From positions 682,001 to 746,000 of the forward strand of contig NC_063017.1 of assembly GCF_020509005.1 (NCBI RefSeq): a DNA stretch of 64,000 bases, read 5' to 3'. The translations under genes were made by a program, and so were the position numbers. Under the pieces are notes generated by a model. The model was not told where the DNA came from. It ran no database searches and worked only from the letters and a program-made list of their open reading frames with translations. Numbering within the stretch: the stretch's first letter is position 1; every line of letters begins with the position of its first letter. Origin of the DNA: Fulvia fulva. Lineage: Eukaryota > Ascomycota > Dothideomycetes > Mycosphaerellales > Mycosphaerellaceae. Shown piece by piece: positions 34,275-45,403 of the stretch.

Positions 34275-36171
34275 GACAACCACGTACTCCCAGCAACACA
34301 GATGGGGGGAAGAAGCCAGCGATCGACACTAACAGCAATGGAGCTAATTACGGAGCAAATCCAGACCCTCTGGCACTACGGCAGGAACCGAGCGGCGTCC
34401 TTACTATCCCTCGACATCGCAGGGGCCTTCGACAACGTCTCACACCAAAGGCTAATACATATCCTACAGCAGAAAGGCATCCCCCAGTGGGCAACGTCGT
34501 TCGTCTTCTCCTTTCTCCAGGAACGGACGACATACCTAGTCCTAGGAAGGTACACGTCCGACCCGGTGAAGGCAGAGACTGGAATACCTCAGGGATCTAC
34601 TCTCTCCCCTATCCTGTTTCTAATATTTATGTCGGATCTAATCCCCCTACTCACCTCTCCGCAAACCTCAGCATCGGGGTTCGTAGACGATACAAACATC
34701 CTAGCCTGGTCAGACTCGACAGAAGAGAACTGTCGCCTCCTTGAAGATAGGCACAAGAAATGCGAGGAGTGGGCAAAGAAGCATGGTGCCCGGTTCGCCC
34801 CTGAAAAGTACCAACTTATACACTTCAGTAAAGCGAGAACACACCATAATATGAAGGCGGCGGTAAGAATCCAAGGCTACGAGACCAAGCCATCAGCGGA
34901 GCTACGAGTACTAGGGATCTGGCTCGACCCGAAGCTAAGCTGGAATGTACAGATTAAGAAAGCCCAGAGTCGAGCGCAAGTCAATGAAGCCTCGATAAAG
35001 AGGCTTACGGCATCTACATGGGGAGCAACATTCGACAAGGCAAGAGTAATGTATAAGGCGATCGTCAGACCAGCTATGTTGTACGGGGCACAGATTTGGG
35101 GAACAGGAGGCGCAGGCAAGCCGATCCCGAAACGGATAGAGCAACCCCTAAACAGGACACAGGCAGGCAACCTACGTAGGGTACTAGGCGCATACAAGAC
35201 AACGTCAACAAGCACGGTAGAAATGGAGACAGGAATACCACCAATCGGCCAGTACATCCGGGGAATGAGAATTCAATACGCGGCAAAGACGACAGGTTAC
35301 CTAGCACAAACCACGATCCAGGAGGCAAAGAATAAGATAGAAAGCCGCTACCGGAGAGGGGCAGGATATAGGACAAGCCAAAAAGAGGATGACCTTACGA
35401 CCTTTACGGCCGTACAGACAAGCACCGAATGGCTAGCACGAAAGGAGGAGGAGCGTAGGACTCGCCAGGCCGGCGGGAGCAAGGCTAAGACCCAAAACCT
35501 AGCGGAACAGATAGCGAGCTGCCTATGGGAGCAGGACTGGAAAAGGAAGCCCCCTAAGACAACAGGCCCGATAGCGCTCCGAGCCTTCCAGAGACACAAT
35601 TACCAGCTATATAGGGACCTGACAAGGGCCGAAGCAAGCATAGCGATCCAAATCAGGTCCGAACACATTGGATTAAGGGCCTACCTGTTCAGAAGACGCG
35701 CACTAGACATCTATAGCCCAGCCTGCCAGTGTGGCTACCCATCGCAAAACCCAGAACATATGCTACTACGATGCCCGCAGTGGGCGAGAGGCAGGGGAAA
35801 TTGGAGGCACCAAGCGGGAAGGAGAGACTACAAGTCAATTATTAGGGACAAAGGCAACATTCGCCGAATCTCTCGGTGGATACTACAGCAGGGATACCTC
35901 CAGCAGTTTAGCCTCGCGAGCGAGACGGAGGAGTGGATAGACAAGAGGCGGAAGCGAGGGGGGTTGCAGATAGGGTAGTCATCAGGGCAGGCCCATGACA
36001 CTAGCGTACCCCTAACAAGGGAAATTTAAGACGACAACGAGGAGGAAAAGACAGGCGGGAAGGAGGAGGGGTTTTCACCAACACGGTTTCCCCTCTATAT
36101 ATACAAAAACAAGATAGCATAGCTGCATAGGCCAAAGGGCACTACAACAGCTTAATGAAATATCTATCTAT
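34275..36171 (+). mobile_element. Young 5'-truncated LINE-B
   Basis: This plus-strand fragment of about 1.9 kb inserted into the old minus-strand LINE-B. The 14-bp duplication CTATATAACCGAGG occurs at 34261-34274 and 36172-36185. It starts inside RT with no 5' UTR, ORF1 or endonuclease, the usual outcome of incomplete target-primed reverse transcription. It ends in an ATCT-type tail at about 36158-36171. Unlike its host it shows essentially no RIP. Confidence 0.93.
34302..35978 (+). CDS. LINE-B reverse transcriptase, C-terminal 558 codons, uninterrupted
   Basis: This open frame of 558 residues continues an open reading frame from the truncation point (34275), so the ATG at 34302 is an internal Met. 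Residues 35-43 read LSLDIAGAF (catalytic D38), 94-99 GIPQGS, and 127-130 FVDD, the RT active site. The thumb region follows. A C-terminal module has CQCGYPSQNPEHMLLRC with C475, C477, H486 and C491. There is no RNase H domain. The family's full ORF2 is longer and has an N-terminal endonuclease, so this is a fragment without its first RT motifs and cannot retrotranspose. It is the only long frame in the window without a premature stop. Confidence 0.9.
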   Translation: MGGRSQRSTLTAMELITEQIQTLWHYGRNRAASLLSLDIAGAFDNVSHQRLIHILQQKGIPQWATSFVFSFLQERTTYLVLGRYTSDPVKAETGIPQGSTLSPILFLIFMSDLIPLLTSPQTSASGFVDDTNILAWSDSTEENCRLLEDRHKKCEEWAKKHGARFAPEKYQLIHFSKARTHHNMKAAVRIQGYETKPSAELRVLGIWLDPKLSWNVQIKKAQSRAQVNEASIKRLTASTWGATFDKARVMYKAIVRPAMLYGAQIWGTGGAGKPIPKRIEQPLNRTQAGNLRRVLGAYKTTSTSTVEMETGIPPIGQYIRGMRIQYAAKTTGYLAQTTIQEAKNKIESRYRRGAGYRTSQKEDDLTTFTAVQTSTEWLARKEEERRTRQAGGSKAKTQNLAEQIASCLWEQDWKRKPPKTTGPIALRAFQRHNYQLYRDLTRAEASIAIQIRSEHIGLRAYLFRRRALDIYSPACQCGYPSQNPEHMLLRCPQWARGRGNWRHQAGRRDYKSIIRDKGNIRRISRWILQQGYLQQFSLASETEEWIDKRRKRGGLQIG

Positions 36172-36185
36172 CTATATAACCGAGG

Positions 36186-36936
36186 TCATCTGTTCCGCTA
36201 CTTGATCTAGCTAAGCTATCGTCTCGAGTTCTCTATACCGCGGTAGGTTCGCTATTAGGAAGCCTCTTATATCGTCCTAGCGGACCTTCTTCTAGTTACG
36301 GCGTAGTTCGCTTATAGGCTCCTCTATCGCCTTTAGCCCTAGCGTCGTTTAAATAGGGATATAGTCTAAGGAGGCCTCTAGCGCGTAGTTCGGTCGGTAT
36401 TAGACTAGTCTCTCTTTAAGTTCTCGTAATAGAAAGTAAAGGTCGATTATACTTATACTTATACGGGCCTTCTACGTCTCTATTCCCTTTAGTATTACTA
36501 AGGCCATTCCGTAGCGTACGGTTATATCTAGTAGCTTTCCCCCTAGAAACGCGTACGGGGGAGTGAATTCGAGTCCCTACTATAGGTAGTAGAGGTTAAA
36601 GTCGCCGAGGAGTACTTACTTTATGTCTTAGCTTAGGGTCCGCTCTAGGTAGGCGAGAGTTCCTAGTTCCCTACTCGTCCGACCCTATAGTAGCGGGTTA
36701 TAAACGTTATAGATCTAGATAGAGCCTTATATTGTGTCGATCTAGATTAATATTATGTCTCCTAGGTTACCCTACTACGGTAGTATAATCTTCTACGACT
36801 TAAAGTCTATAGTCTTACTTACGTATATATATGTCCTCGGGATAACGCCTCGTTAGCCCGCGATTACGGTATAGTATCTCCGGTTATTATAAGTAGCTAG
36901 GAGTCCTACGTAGGGGTTAATCTATAGTTCCTATAC
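36186..36936 (-). pseudogene. Old LINE-B ORF2: endonuclease, middle part
   Basis: The minus strand carries the C-terminal half of the endonuclease and the linker to RT. A GDFN-type motif lies at about 36606-36595 (plus-strand reading GTCGCCGAGG), and a VYNP-like site near 36700. The sequence continues at 42554 beyond Copia-2. The duplication TATAC (36932-36936 and 42549-42553) marks that insertion. Confidence 0.72.
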
Positions 36937-37171
36937 TGTTAAATAGGTATAGGTAGATAGTAGCGGAGTGGAGTAAGAGATCAATCTTTAACTGACTAAT
37001 AGCACGAGCATGCAGCAATATATCAGGAACTAATATGTTGATTGTGTTGGATGTCTATCTAAGCTAAAGGGGAGAGAAGGTATCTCCCTACAAGCTGAGT
37101 CATCGTGGATGCCTCAGGCTGCCAGATCACTTCCTGATTGTTGACTCCCTTTGAGATGCTACATCTTAACA
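36937..37171 (-). repeat. Copia-2 3' LTR
   Basis: The plus-strand ends are TGTTAAATAGG and CATCTTAACA. It is directly bordered on the coding side by CTCCCACTC (37172-37180), the complement of a GAGTGGGAG polypurine tract. Differences from the 5' LTR are mostly C to T before A, or G to A after T. Confidence 0.93.
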
Positions 37172-37236
37172 CTCCCACTCATCTCGTATAGGAGGTTACA
37201 GTCTGCTCACTTCCTGTCAATAGTACTTGGACCTTT

Positions 37237-40200
37237 TTATGACAGGTTCAGCTGGCTTACAAACCTCTAGAAGTGTGGACCAGTCTTTGGTTTTGTAAAC
37301 CCGTCTGCAACCATCTCAGAGGTTGGGGTGTACTTAACAGCAATAAGCCTCCTCCACCAAAGTTTCCTAACAGCGTTATAGGCAATGTCAATGTGCTTCG
37401 ACTTGTCATGAACATGTGCATCTTTCACTAGGGTGAGGGCAGCTTGATTGTCACCTCTTAATTGGACTGGTCTCAAATTTGATACAGTCTCCTGGTTTCT
37501 AGTGATTCTTGGTTGATGGGAACAGTCTCCCACTAACTCTGGACAATCCATTTCCCTTAGCAGTGAAGCTAGGAATTGGGACTGCTTCGCACATGCATTC
37601 ATGGCCATGTATTCAGCCTCCATTGTGGATGTTGCTACAGACTTTTGCTTCTTGCTCATCCAAGAAACTGGTGCCCCACAGAGGAAGAAGACATACCCAA
37701 GGATTGAGACTCTGTCTGCTTTGTCCATTGCATAATCAGAATCACAGTATCCAATAAGGTGTCCTTTTCCAGACTTTGAGAACTGAAGTCCTAGATCAGG
37801 GTATGATCTTAGGTACCTAGTGATCTTCTTCAAAGCCTTCATGTGGTAGGTGGATGGGTCACTCACAAATGAGCTCATCCTTCCTAGGGCAAAAGCAATG
37901 TCTGGCCTTGTGATTGTTGCTGGCCACATCCAAGTACCATTAATACTCTGGTACTCTGCCTTGTCACACCTCTCATCTATGTGGCTTGAAGGTTTGAGGG
38001 CCTCATAGCTGTCTATAGGTGAGTGTGTAGGTGCTGCCTTCTCATGGTTCATTCCCATCTTGGCTAGGCTGTCCCTAACAAAGTGTCCTTGGTCAAGTTT
38101 CAGGATTCCTCTCTTCCTGTCCCTTGTGACTCTCATGCCAAGGATCTTTTCAGGTTCACCTAGATCTTTGATCTTGAAGATCTTGCCAAGTTCTCTTTTG
38201 AACCAGAGAACATCTGTCAACTTTGGTGCAGCAATTGATATGTCATCCACATGTATAAGGATTATGATCTCCCTCTTCTTATAGATAAGTAGGCATGGAT
38301 CCACTTATGACTGTGTGAATCCAATCTCTCTGAGCTTTGACACACAGAGTTGATTCCAGTCTCTAGCTGCTTGCTTAAGTCTATACAAGCTTTTGAGGAT
38401 TTTGAACACCATGTTTGGTGGAAGCTCAACTCCTGGTGGTGGTAACATGAAGATGTCTTCATGGAGGGTGCTTTCTGTGAATGCATTGTTCACATCCACT
38501 TGGTGAAGATGAAGATCCTTCTTACACACAATAGCCATAAACACCCTAAGGGTGTCCTGTCTTACTGTAGGTGCAAATGTCTCCATAAAGTCAACACCAA
38601 ACTTCTGTGAGAAGCCCCTTGCAACTAGTCTAGCCTTGAACTTTTCAATAGCTCCACTAATGCTTCTCTTAATATCAAAGACCCATCTTGATGTAACCAG
38701 ATTTGCTCCTTTTGGTGGAACAGAATTTTCCCAGGTGTTGTTACTCTGTAGAGCATCTAGTTCCTTTTGGATTGCTTCCTTCCAAAGATGTCCCCATTTC
38801 TTGTCATTCACAGCATCCTTGTAGGATTTTGGAATTGGGACCTCTTGCTTGTATGCAATGGCTTCTACAGTTGCTGCAAAGGCCATTTCCTCAACTTCTT
38901 CCAGGAATTCGCTATCCCATGGTATTGAACTGTCCACTGATTGCATGGCTGCAAAGAAAGCTTGGTGAAAAGCAGCAAGGTTCTCTGAGAGGTCCATTGC
39001 TTCTCCCACTTCAGTGGTTAGTTCGGGCTTAGGGACCATGGATTTTGGGGCTTTCTGTTTCATGTCATAGCCCTCAACATCATAGTCAGCCTTTCTCTTT
39101 CCAAGGGATGATTTAGGGACCGTCACTTGTGACCTAGTAACGTCTATTTCCTAGGGATCTAGGGAGCTTCTCTCAATTGGCTGATCGATTTTCTGAAATT
39201 CCCCTACGTTCTCCGGAGGCTAGAGAAGTTGCACAAACAGCTTTCTCGGCTGAGCGACTTTAGGGCTCTCAATTGGCTGATCTATTTCGGGGGGGCTCTA
39301 ATGGACGCCTGAATGGTAGGTAGATTGTCCTAAGGATACGTTCTTCCTCGGCCTTCCTAAGGGCTTCCTGGCTGGTGCACTGCTTGGTAGATTCAATGTT
39401 GGAACATTGAGACCCATATCACCTCCAGGCTGGTCCTCAAAGAAGTCTGCATGTGTGTGTTGTTTAACAGCTCTTATGTCTGGTTCCCAAAAGAGCCAGG
39501 CTTTAGCTGTGTTCTCAACATACCCAATAAACACTGCTTCTTTACCCCTATTCATTAGCTTGTCACTTCTTGCCTATTGAGGTTGGGATCTTGTGTCCGT
39601 ATAGACAACAGCTTTGCATCCCTAAACTTTCAAATGGTTGATGGTCGGTTTGATACTATCAAAAGCCTCATCTAGTGAAACCTTGAACCTATCGTAATCT
39701 AGGCCATTTGGCAGTTTGTTCCTCATATAAGTTTGGGCCTCTAGTGCTTCAGGCCAAAATTCAACCGGCATTTTAGCCTCTTCAAGCATTGCCCTTATAG
39801 AGTCCTCTGAGGTTTGTATTGACCTCTCAACTGGTCCATTCTGTAGAGAGTTGTATGCCTCAGTCGGCTCGAGCCCAATCCCCAAATCCTTCTCCCACTG
39901 CTTCACTAATGCAATAAGTTCTTTTGCATTGTCAAGTCTTACTGCTTTCAGCTGCGCTGATGATTTCCTCTCTGCTTTGATCTTCCAGTTCTGGAGAGCA
40001 ACTGGAGCATCTTCTCTTTTCCTAAGAGGAAAGGTCCACTTCTTCCTAGAGAAGTTGTCAACAATCTCAAGCCAGTATTTGAATCCTAGTCTTGAGATTG
40101 GTAGTGGGCCACATATGTCAATAGATACAAGGGCAAGTCTTTCAGGTCTTCTCTCTGTAACTTTGCCTTTGTACTTCTTCATCTTTGCTATCGAGCATAC

Positions 40201-41868
40201 TCTGCACTGGTGAAAGCCATCCTTAGGGATAGGAATGGGTTCTTTCAAGTCTGTTACCTTGTGAAGATTCTGGAGCAAATTCTTCCCAAAGTGTGCAAAT
40301 CTTCTATGCCAAAGCTCCCACTGCTTCAGGTCGGTCTCTGATTGAGCAGTCACAAAGGCATTCTCCATTGGTGGTGCACATGATGAGTAATGTGCCCGTT
40401 CTTGTAGGAGAGGAGAAATCTCATCAATGAATGGAACCCCCCCAAGGAGCTTTGTCTGGACAACAGTCTCACCAGAGGGGGAAACAAGAGAAAATGATGG
40501 AGGTTGCACACCAAACTGCTTGCTAAACTGGTTCCATGAAACCAGGTTCACTCCTAGCTTGGGTACAAGCAGGACATCTTCCAAAACAACTTTTCTGCCA
40601 GCTCTCCCACTCATCTCTGCATTCCCAATATGAGTGGCCAATAAAAACCCACCTCCCACTTTGATCCATTTCTTCCTTGTCAAGGGAGTCATAGATCTAA
40701 AGAGGCAGCTTTGGTCAGTCATATGGGATGAAGCACAGGAGTCAAGTAACCACTCTGACGAGGGGAACTTGCCTTGGACTTCTGCAGTTGAGTGAGCCAC
40801 TTCATCATACTCATCATCATCAGACATTGTCTCTGGGGATGAGCTGCATGGTGACTCTTGGGCGGAGAAACCTTTTCCAGTCTTCTTTGCTTTAGAGGTA
40901 TAAGACTGGGCCTGGTTCTTCTGGAGTGACAGCATGTCAGAGCTGAGTTTCTTCACCATTTTCTTAAGTTCTTCCATAGAGGACTTCTCTCTTGGTGTCC
41001 TCCTTGAAGTGGGTGGTGGAGTTCTCTTCTTCTTGACATGTGTTGTATTCTGGGAAGATGGTGGTTGGGAATGAGATCTAAGGACCTTTCTTGCCTCAAG
41101 CAAACTAGGGCAGTCCTTGATCAGATGATCCTTCTCACAGAGAAGGCAGGAGAGTGGTCTTGCTAGACCTGAGGGCTTGACCCAGGTGGCTGCCATGCCA
41201 TACTCAGCCTTAGAGGGATCCAACCTGGCTTCTTGAGCTTCAAGGATTTTTAAGGTCCTTTCATGATCCATCTTTGGCTGAGCCATGATAGTATCCCTGG
41301 CTACATGGTAGTCAGGTGGCAGTGAGCTTAAGAGCTGGGTCATCCTCACATCAGCTTTCCTGTAATGCTGACCCTCTGGGTCAACATCAGCAATCCTTTT
41401 TCCAAGAGAAACCAGGTGTGTCTATGCAGATCTGATGGTGAACTCTTCACTCATCTCAAAGGTCACAAATTGCTTTGTGAGCTCATGTGCATGGGTTGGT
41501 AGCACCTGGCTATACTTGTTCCAGAGATACACCCACTTCTCAGCAGCTCTTCCAGATTCACATGAGCCCTCAAGCTCAAATTCATCTTCTTCTGTGATCC
41601 TACTAAGGATACTGAAGTTGCATACTGCATTGTGTCTTGTCCATGTTGGCGTATTGAGGATCTCTTTGGTTGTAGCCTCTTCTTGGAGTTTCAGAGTCTT
41701 GCCCTTGATGTTGTCAAAAGACACTTCTATTAGGTCATCAATTGCAAAGAATGCTGATTGGCTCTCCATCTTGTATCTCTGAAGGTTGAACCATCTCTTC
41801 CAATTGTCCCTCCCAAGAATTGGGATTTTGCCTCCCTTCTCCTCTGTCTTCTCTTGGTATGGATCCAT
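37237..41868 (-). pseudogene. Copia-2 gag-pol polyprotein with about eight premature stops
   Basis: This is one frame of 1544 codons from the ATG at 41868-41866 (MDPYQEKTEEKGG) to the native TAA at 37239-37237 (FVSQLNLS). Premature stops include 41422, 39622, 39574, 39298, two near 39220 and 39150, 38305 (TAA for the Gln of TQSQVDP) and 37267. The zinc knuckle is CLLCEKDHLIKDC. The protease is LLDSCASSHMT, with Cys replacing Gly as in Copia-1. Integrase has HRRFAHFG (a Cys of Copia-1 is Phe here), CRVC, SIDICGP, VRLDNAKE and NGPVERS. RT has DVNNAF and HVDDISIAAP. RNase H has YCDSDYA, STMEAEY, DNQAAL and KHID. The Copia domain order is intact. Confidence 0.93.
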
Positions 41869-42313
41869 AATAAATTGGATGTAATGAAACAAGGTGTGTA
41901 TGTTCCAAAGTGGTGGCTCAGATCCTGCTGAGGCTTCTGGTGTAGAATGGGAAAGTTCGTAGGTGTGGATACTAAGGCCTGCTTGGTAAAGTAAAGGAGC
42001 GGTGTGAGGTCTCGGGGCTAGGACACAGGTCTGTCTCTCCTAGCAGAGCTTCAAATGACTTACTTGAAGTCCTTCTTGATAGTATCTCGATGCAGTTCTG
42101 CCTACAGAGTATCTTCAAGGTATTGGCTTTAAGTAAGCCGTACAGAGTCCTTGTCTAGGTTACCTATCACTTAGTATCGAACTAAGCTCCTTGACAGGAT
42201 AGACGGGGTAGACTTCTGATTCCCAGATATTTTCTGCTACGATAGCAAGGGATACAAGTAACCTGTACTGATATAGGTTGCTCTTATTCCTGCACAAACC
42301 CGGGCTCATAACC
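41869..42313 (-). other. Copia-2 leader with primer binding site
   Basis: This is the untranslated region between 5' LTR and gag-pol. Directly inside the LTR the minus strand reads GGTTATGAGCCCGGG (42299-42313), complementary to the initiator tRNA-Met anticodon arm as in Copia-1. The rest shows no recognisable feature. Confidence 0.78.
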
Positions 42314-42548
42314 TGTTGAACAGGTACGGGTAGATAGCAGCGGAGTGGAGTAAGAGATCAATCTTCAACTAACTAATAGTACGAGCATACAGCAATATAT
42401 CAGGAACCAATATGTTGATTGTGTTGGATGTCTATCTAAGCTAAAGGGGAGAGAAGGTATCTCCCTATAAGCTGAGTCATTGTGAATGCCTTAGGCTACT
42501 AGATCACTTCCTGATTGTTGACTCCCTTTGAGATGCTACATCTTAACA
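42314..42548 (-). repeat. Copia-2 5' LTR
   Basis: This 235-bp LTR has plus-strand ends TGTTGAACAGG and CATCTTAACA. It is followed by TATAC (42549-42553), the right copy of the target duplication. Confidence 0.95.
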
Positions 42549-42553
42549 TATAC

Positions 42554-44252
42554 CGTAATAACGTAGTACCGTAGCGGGTCTAGCTCTTATAGAAAGTAGC
42601 GCTAGACCTTGTCCCTACTTTTGTTTACGTTATACTATATAATAGTAATGTCGTCGTATAGTATTATTCGTTATCCGTAAGGTCTATTTCCGTACTAACC
42701 TACTATGTCTCCTAAGCCTATATCCCGCTATCCGGCTAGCCCTAGGGCCGCTAGGGCGCCCTAAAGATTTGTATTTAGCCTAGTTCGTTAGTAGCCCGGT
42801 TAAGGTGTCGAGGCCTACCGGGAGCTAGATACGTTTAAGGTTAGGTTCCCTTATTCGTCTCTTCTACCCTCTTCCTCTTACTCGGCTCGAAGCCCTTATA
42901 TACGATAGGTCCCTCCTACTATCGTTAGGGGTACCTAGCTAGTATAGAGATCCTTACTTATCTCGCTCGTTCTTATACTACTATTCTAGCTAGGTATTAG
43001 TTTAAATACGCTAGGTACCTTCTACCGTAGTATATATACCTACTCTCCTTTTTTAGGCATTCCCTTCCCTAGTATAGGCCTACGTAGTAAGGACACCTTA
43101 GGGTCTTCTCCCCGTATATTAGGGCTATATAACCGTACTATTAGTATTAGAAACATTATAGTACCCTATAGCTACTCTAATAGATCTCTGTGTCTATTCT
43201 CTCGTAGTTCTAGAATAGCCTATTATCTAGTATCTAGTTAGCTTGTTCCGCTGTCTCTACCTAGATAATAAGCAATAAATACGTCTTCTCTCGGTCTACT
43301 ATCTTATATAACTATACCGCCTTCGTTAGTCGTACTCCTAGGAATATATTCTAGTTCTATACTTAGAGGTAGGGAAGGTCTTCGACCTTAAATGTTATAG
43401 TGACCCCGTAGGCGATGACGGTATACTATTAGTAGGAGACTCGTACCGACTTCGCGACTTTAGTAGTCTACTCCTTATAGGTCTCTAGCTTTTCTCTATT
43501 AGACTCTTATACGGTAAAGAGTCTTACTACGTCTATTACCTCTACCTTCGCTCTAACTACCTCCTTTTGTCCGATTCTATCGACAATCTCCTTACTTATT
43601 AGGGCTACGATTTCTTGTTTCTCCGCCGGATTAATAATATATAGGCGTACCGTATTACTTACCTTCGGAGGGGGTAATTCTTACCTACTACTACTATTGC
43701 CTATATAGTTAGTCTCTAGGCTACCTTCTATATTACTTATTAGATTGTCTTCGGGATTTGGTATAATAGCGCTTTTAGTGCTCCTAGTAGCTATACTATA
43801 GTGTTTTTATATACCCGGGCTAGGTGTTTATTATCCCCTAGTAAGTTTTCCGCCTCCGTATATAGGGTCGTCTACGCTACATTATTTATCGTTAGCCTCT
43901 ACTTTCTATATAGTAGGCCTTAGCTTCTATTCTAGGTTTTTTCTTAGTTTGTTCCCCGGTTTAGCTCTTAGTATAGAATATTCGTAAGGCTATAGCTCTC
44001 GTTAGTTACTATCCTTCGCTACTATTCGGGGTGAGGTCGCGCTTCCTAATTAGGTAGTTATCCTCCGTAACTCCGTAACTCTAGGGTCTACCGTTTAGGG
44101 AACGGAACCTTAGTTTTAGGGTTCTTTATACTACGATTACGCCGCCGCTAGCGTAGGCGGGTCGCTACTACTTAAGTAGATTACTCGTCTTAATAAGGGC
44201 TATCGAATAGATAGTCCTCGTTAATATTCCGCTCTCCTCTCTAACGGTTCTA
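42554..44252 (-). pseudogene. Old LINE-B 5' part: ORF1 and endonuclease start
   Basis: The minus-strand endonuclease N-terminus lies at about 42650-42610 and reads YNVNKSRD after a Gln turned stop, matching QYNVNKS of LINE-A. Before it, ORF1 (about 44000-42700) contains zinc-knuckle relics near 43170-43060 (CFxYxxYGYIAL and CPYYVGLY, where Cys and His have become Tyr). The remaining 200-250 bp up to 44252 are 5' UTR. Frames are broken throughout. Confidence 0.72.
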
Positions 44253-44972
44253 TCTTATATATACGGTCGCCCTTTACGCTAGTAAGGGACGGGATTTAAG
44301 GTCCGATCAATTAGAACGCGCTACCCTTAGTATAGTTATATACGAACTTTAACGTAGCTTTCGAGGTACGGAACGTAGTGTTATATAGCTTAGTTTCTAA
44401 GGTGTTCTACTATCCCTCGAATGTTAGCCCGATAGGCGTATTATCCTTATTCCTATTACTACTAAACTTCTTTACCTCAATCTTATCTGTCTTAAATATA
44501 ACGTTAAGGTTTAGGTCAATATTAAGTATCGTATCCTAGTCCGCGTCGAGCTCCTCGTCCTTACTCTTACGCTTACTCTTCTTAGACTTCTTCTTACGGT
44601 ACTTACGGCGATCTTCGTCGTCGCTAGGCTCGAAGTTAGAATCGGAGTCGGACGAGCTCGAGCTATCGGAGCTATTAGATAGGTTATTGTCTTAGGTACT
44701 ATCCTTACGTAATCCGCGGCCGCGACGTCCTTACTTAGGCTTCTCGGCAAGTCGCTTCTTTAGGTCTATAATTTCGTCGTCCTTAGTCTTCTTAATATAC
44801 TTAATCTCGCGGTTATAGTCCTTAGCGGTAGACTTATAGTTAGAGAGCTTATTATCGACGTCGCTCTATTAGTTCTCGAGGTCCTAGATACGATTAACGT
44901 ACTCTACGATCTAGGCGTTAAGTTTAGAGAGCTCTCCGTTCTTATCTTAAATCTATATAAGGGCGCGCGTAC
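44253..44972 (-). pseudogene. Gypsy-G gag, N-terminal part
   Basis: The minus strand encodes a very hydrophilic protein segment: a Ser/Asp run (SNSSDSSSSSDSDSNFEPSDDEDRR at about 44690-44605, given here only for its composition), then a Lys-rich KKKSKKSKRK block, then the capsid start (IGLTFEG, KFVYNYTKGSAF). At 44253 the sequence joins 26669 across LINE-B. The composition matches the charged N-terminus of Gypsy-D gag. Confidence 0.7.
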
Positions 44973-45139
44973 TATAGGGTCCGAATAAGAGAGTTATTAT
45001 TCTATAAAGCTACGAAAGAGGAGCGCGAGGCGCGGCGAAGTTATAAAGTAAAGCTAAGCCGCGCTAACTCGATACAGAAGGTCCGCGGTTTACCCGGGCC
45101 GACGTAGCTATAGTAAGGGGTCGCGGACTACCCGTAATA
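44973..45139 (-). repeat. LTR shared by Gypsy-G (5') and Gypsy-F (3')
   Basis: On the minus strand the repeat starts TATTACGGG (45139) three bases after a polypurine run belonging to Gypsy-F. It ends near 44973 just before the leader and gag of Gypsy-G. The internal block with CGCGCTCCTCTTTC is shared with the D-family LTR. One LTR thus serves two internal regions, as in tandem Copia-1. The left edge is approximate. Confidence 0.6.
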
Positions 45140-45398
45140 GTACCCCCCCCCTCTAAAAACGCGTCTTAGTCCTCTAAGCGTTATCTATCTTATATAGCTA
45201 CTTGCCCGTACTATTCTATAACTGTACGAAAGTCTAATTATCCTATAATACCTTATTATCGTCTAGTAATACATCTATATCCTATCTATCTATAACTAGC
45301 CTATCCGCGACCGGCTCCCTTCGAGAAATATACTACCCCGTTAGCTAGCTTACTCTAGACCTAAGTCTGTCTTCGGCTAGTACTCGTATATAATCCTT
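45140..45398 (-). pseudogene. Gypsy-F 3' end with polypurine tract
   Basis: A G-run on the minus strand (45143-45151) is the polypurine tract. The rest is the end of pol downstream of the chromodomain and carries no recognisable motif. It continues at 57744 beyond Gypsy-E, whose insertion duplicated ATAGC (45399-45403 and 57739-57743). Confidence 0.6.
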
Positions 45399-45403
45399 AT
45401 AGC

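Larger units (their letters stand above)
36937..42548 (-). mobile_element. Copia-2 LTR retrotransposon
   Basis: This complete minus-strand Ty1/Copia element of 5612 bp has two 235-bp LTRs and the 5-bp duplication TATAC (36932-36936 and 42549-42553). It lies in the endonuclease region of the old LINE-B. It is related to but distinct from Copia-1: the protein similarity is high in integrase and RT, while the LTRs are unrelated apart from the TGTT and AACA ends and a shared polypurine tract. RIP is light. Confidence 0.95.
26670..44252 (-). mobile_element. Old full-length LINE-B, itself interrupted three times
   Basis: This is a minus-strand LINE of about 5.1 kb once insertions are removed. Its pieces are 26670-26727, 31651-34274, 36186-36936 and 42554-44252. 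The 3' tail (TATC-type repeats) is at about 26670-26682 and the 5' end near 44252. The short duplication TCTTATA occurs at 26663-26669 and 44253-44259, inside the Gypsy-G gag. Each gap is closed by a target duplication of the intruding element, so the order of events is clear. It is saturated with RIP changes. Confidence 0.8.

Noticed and set aside
44511..44750. Minus-strand open frame rich in Arg, Thr and Ser
   Set aside because: The same strand in another frame reads as the Ser/Asp and Lys-rich gag N-terminus that matches the related elements, so this frame is incidental.
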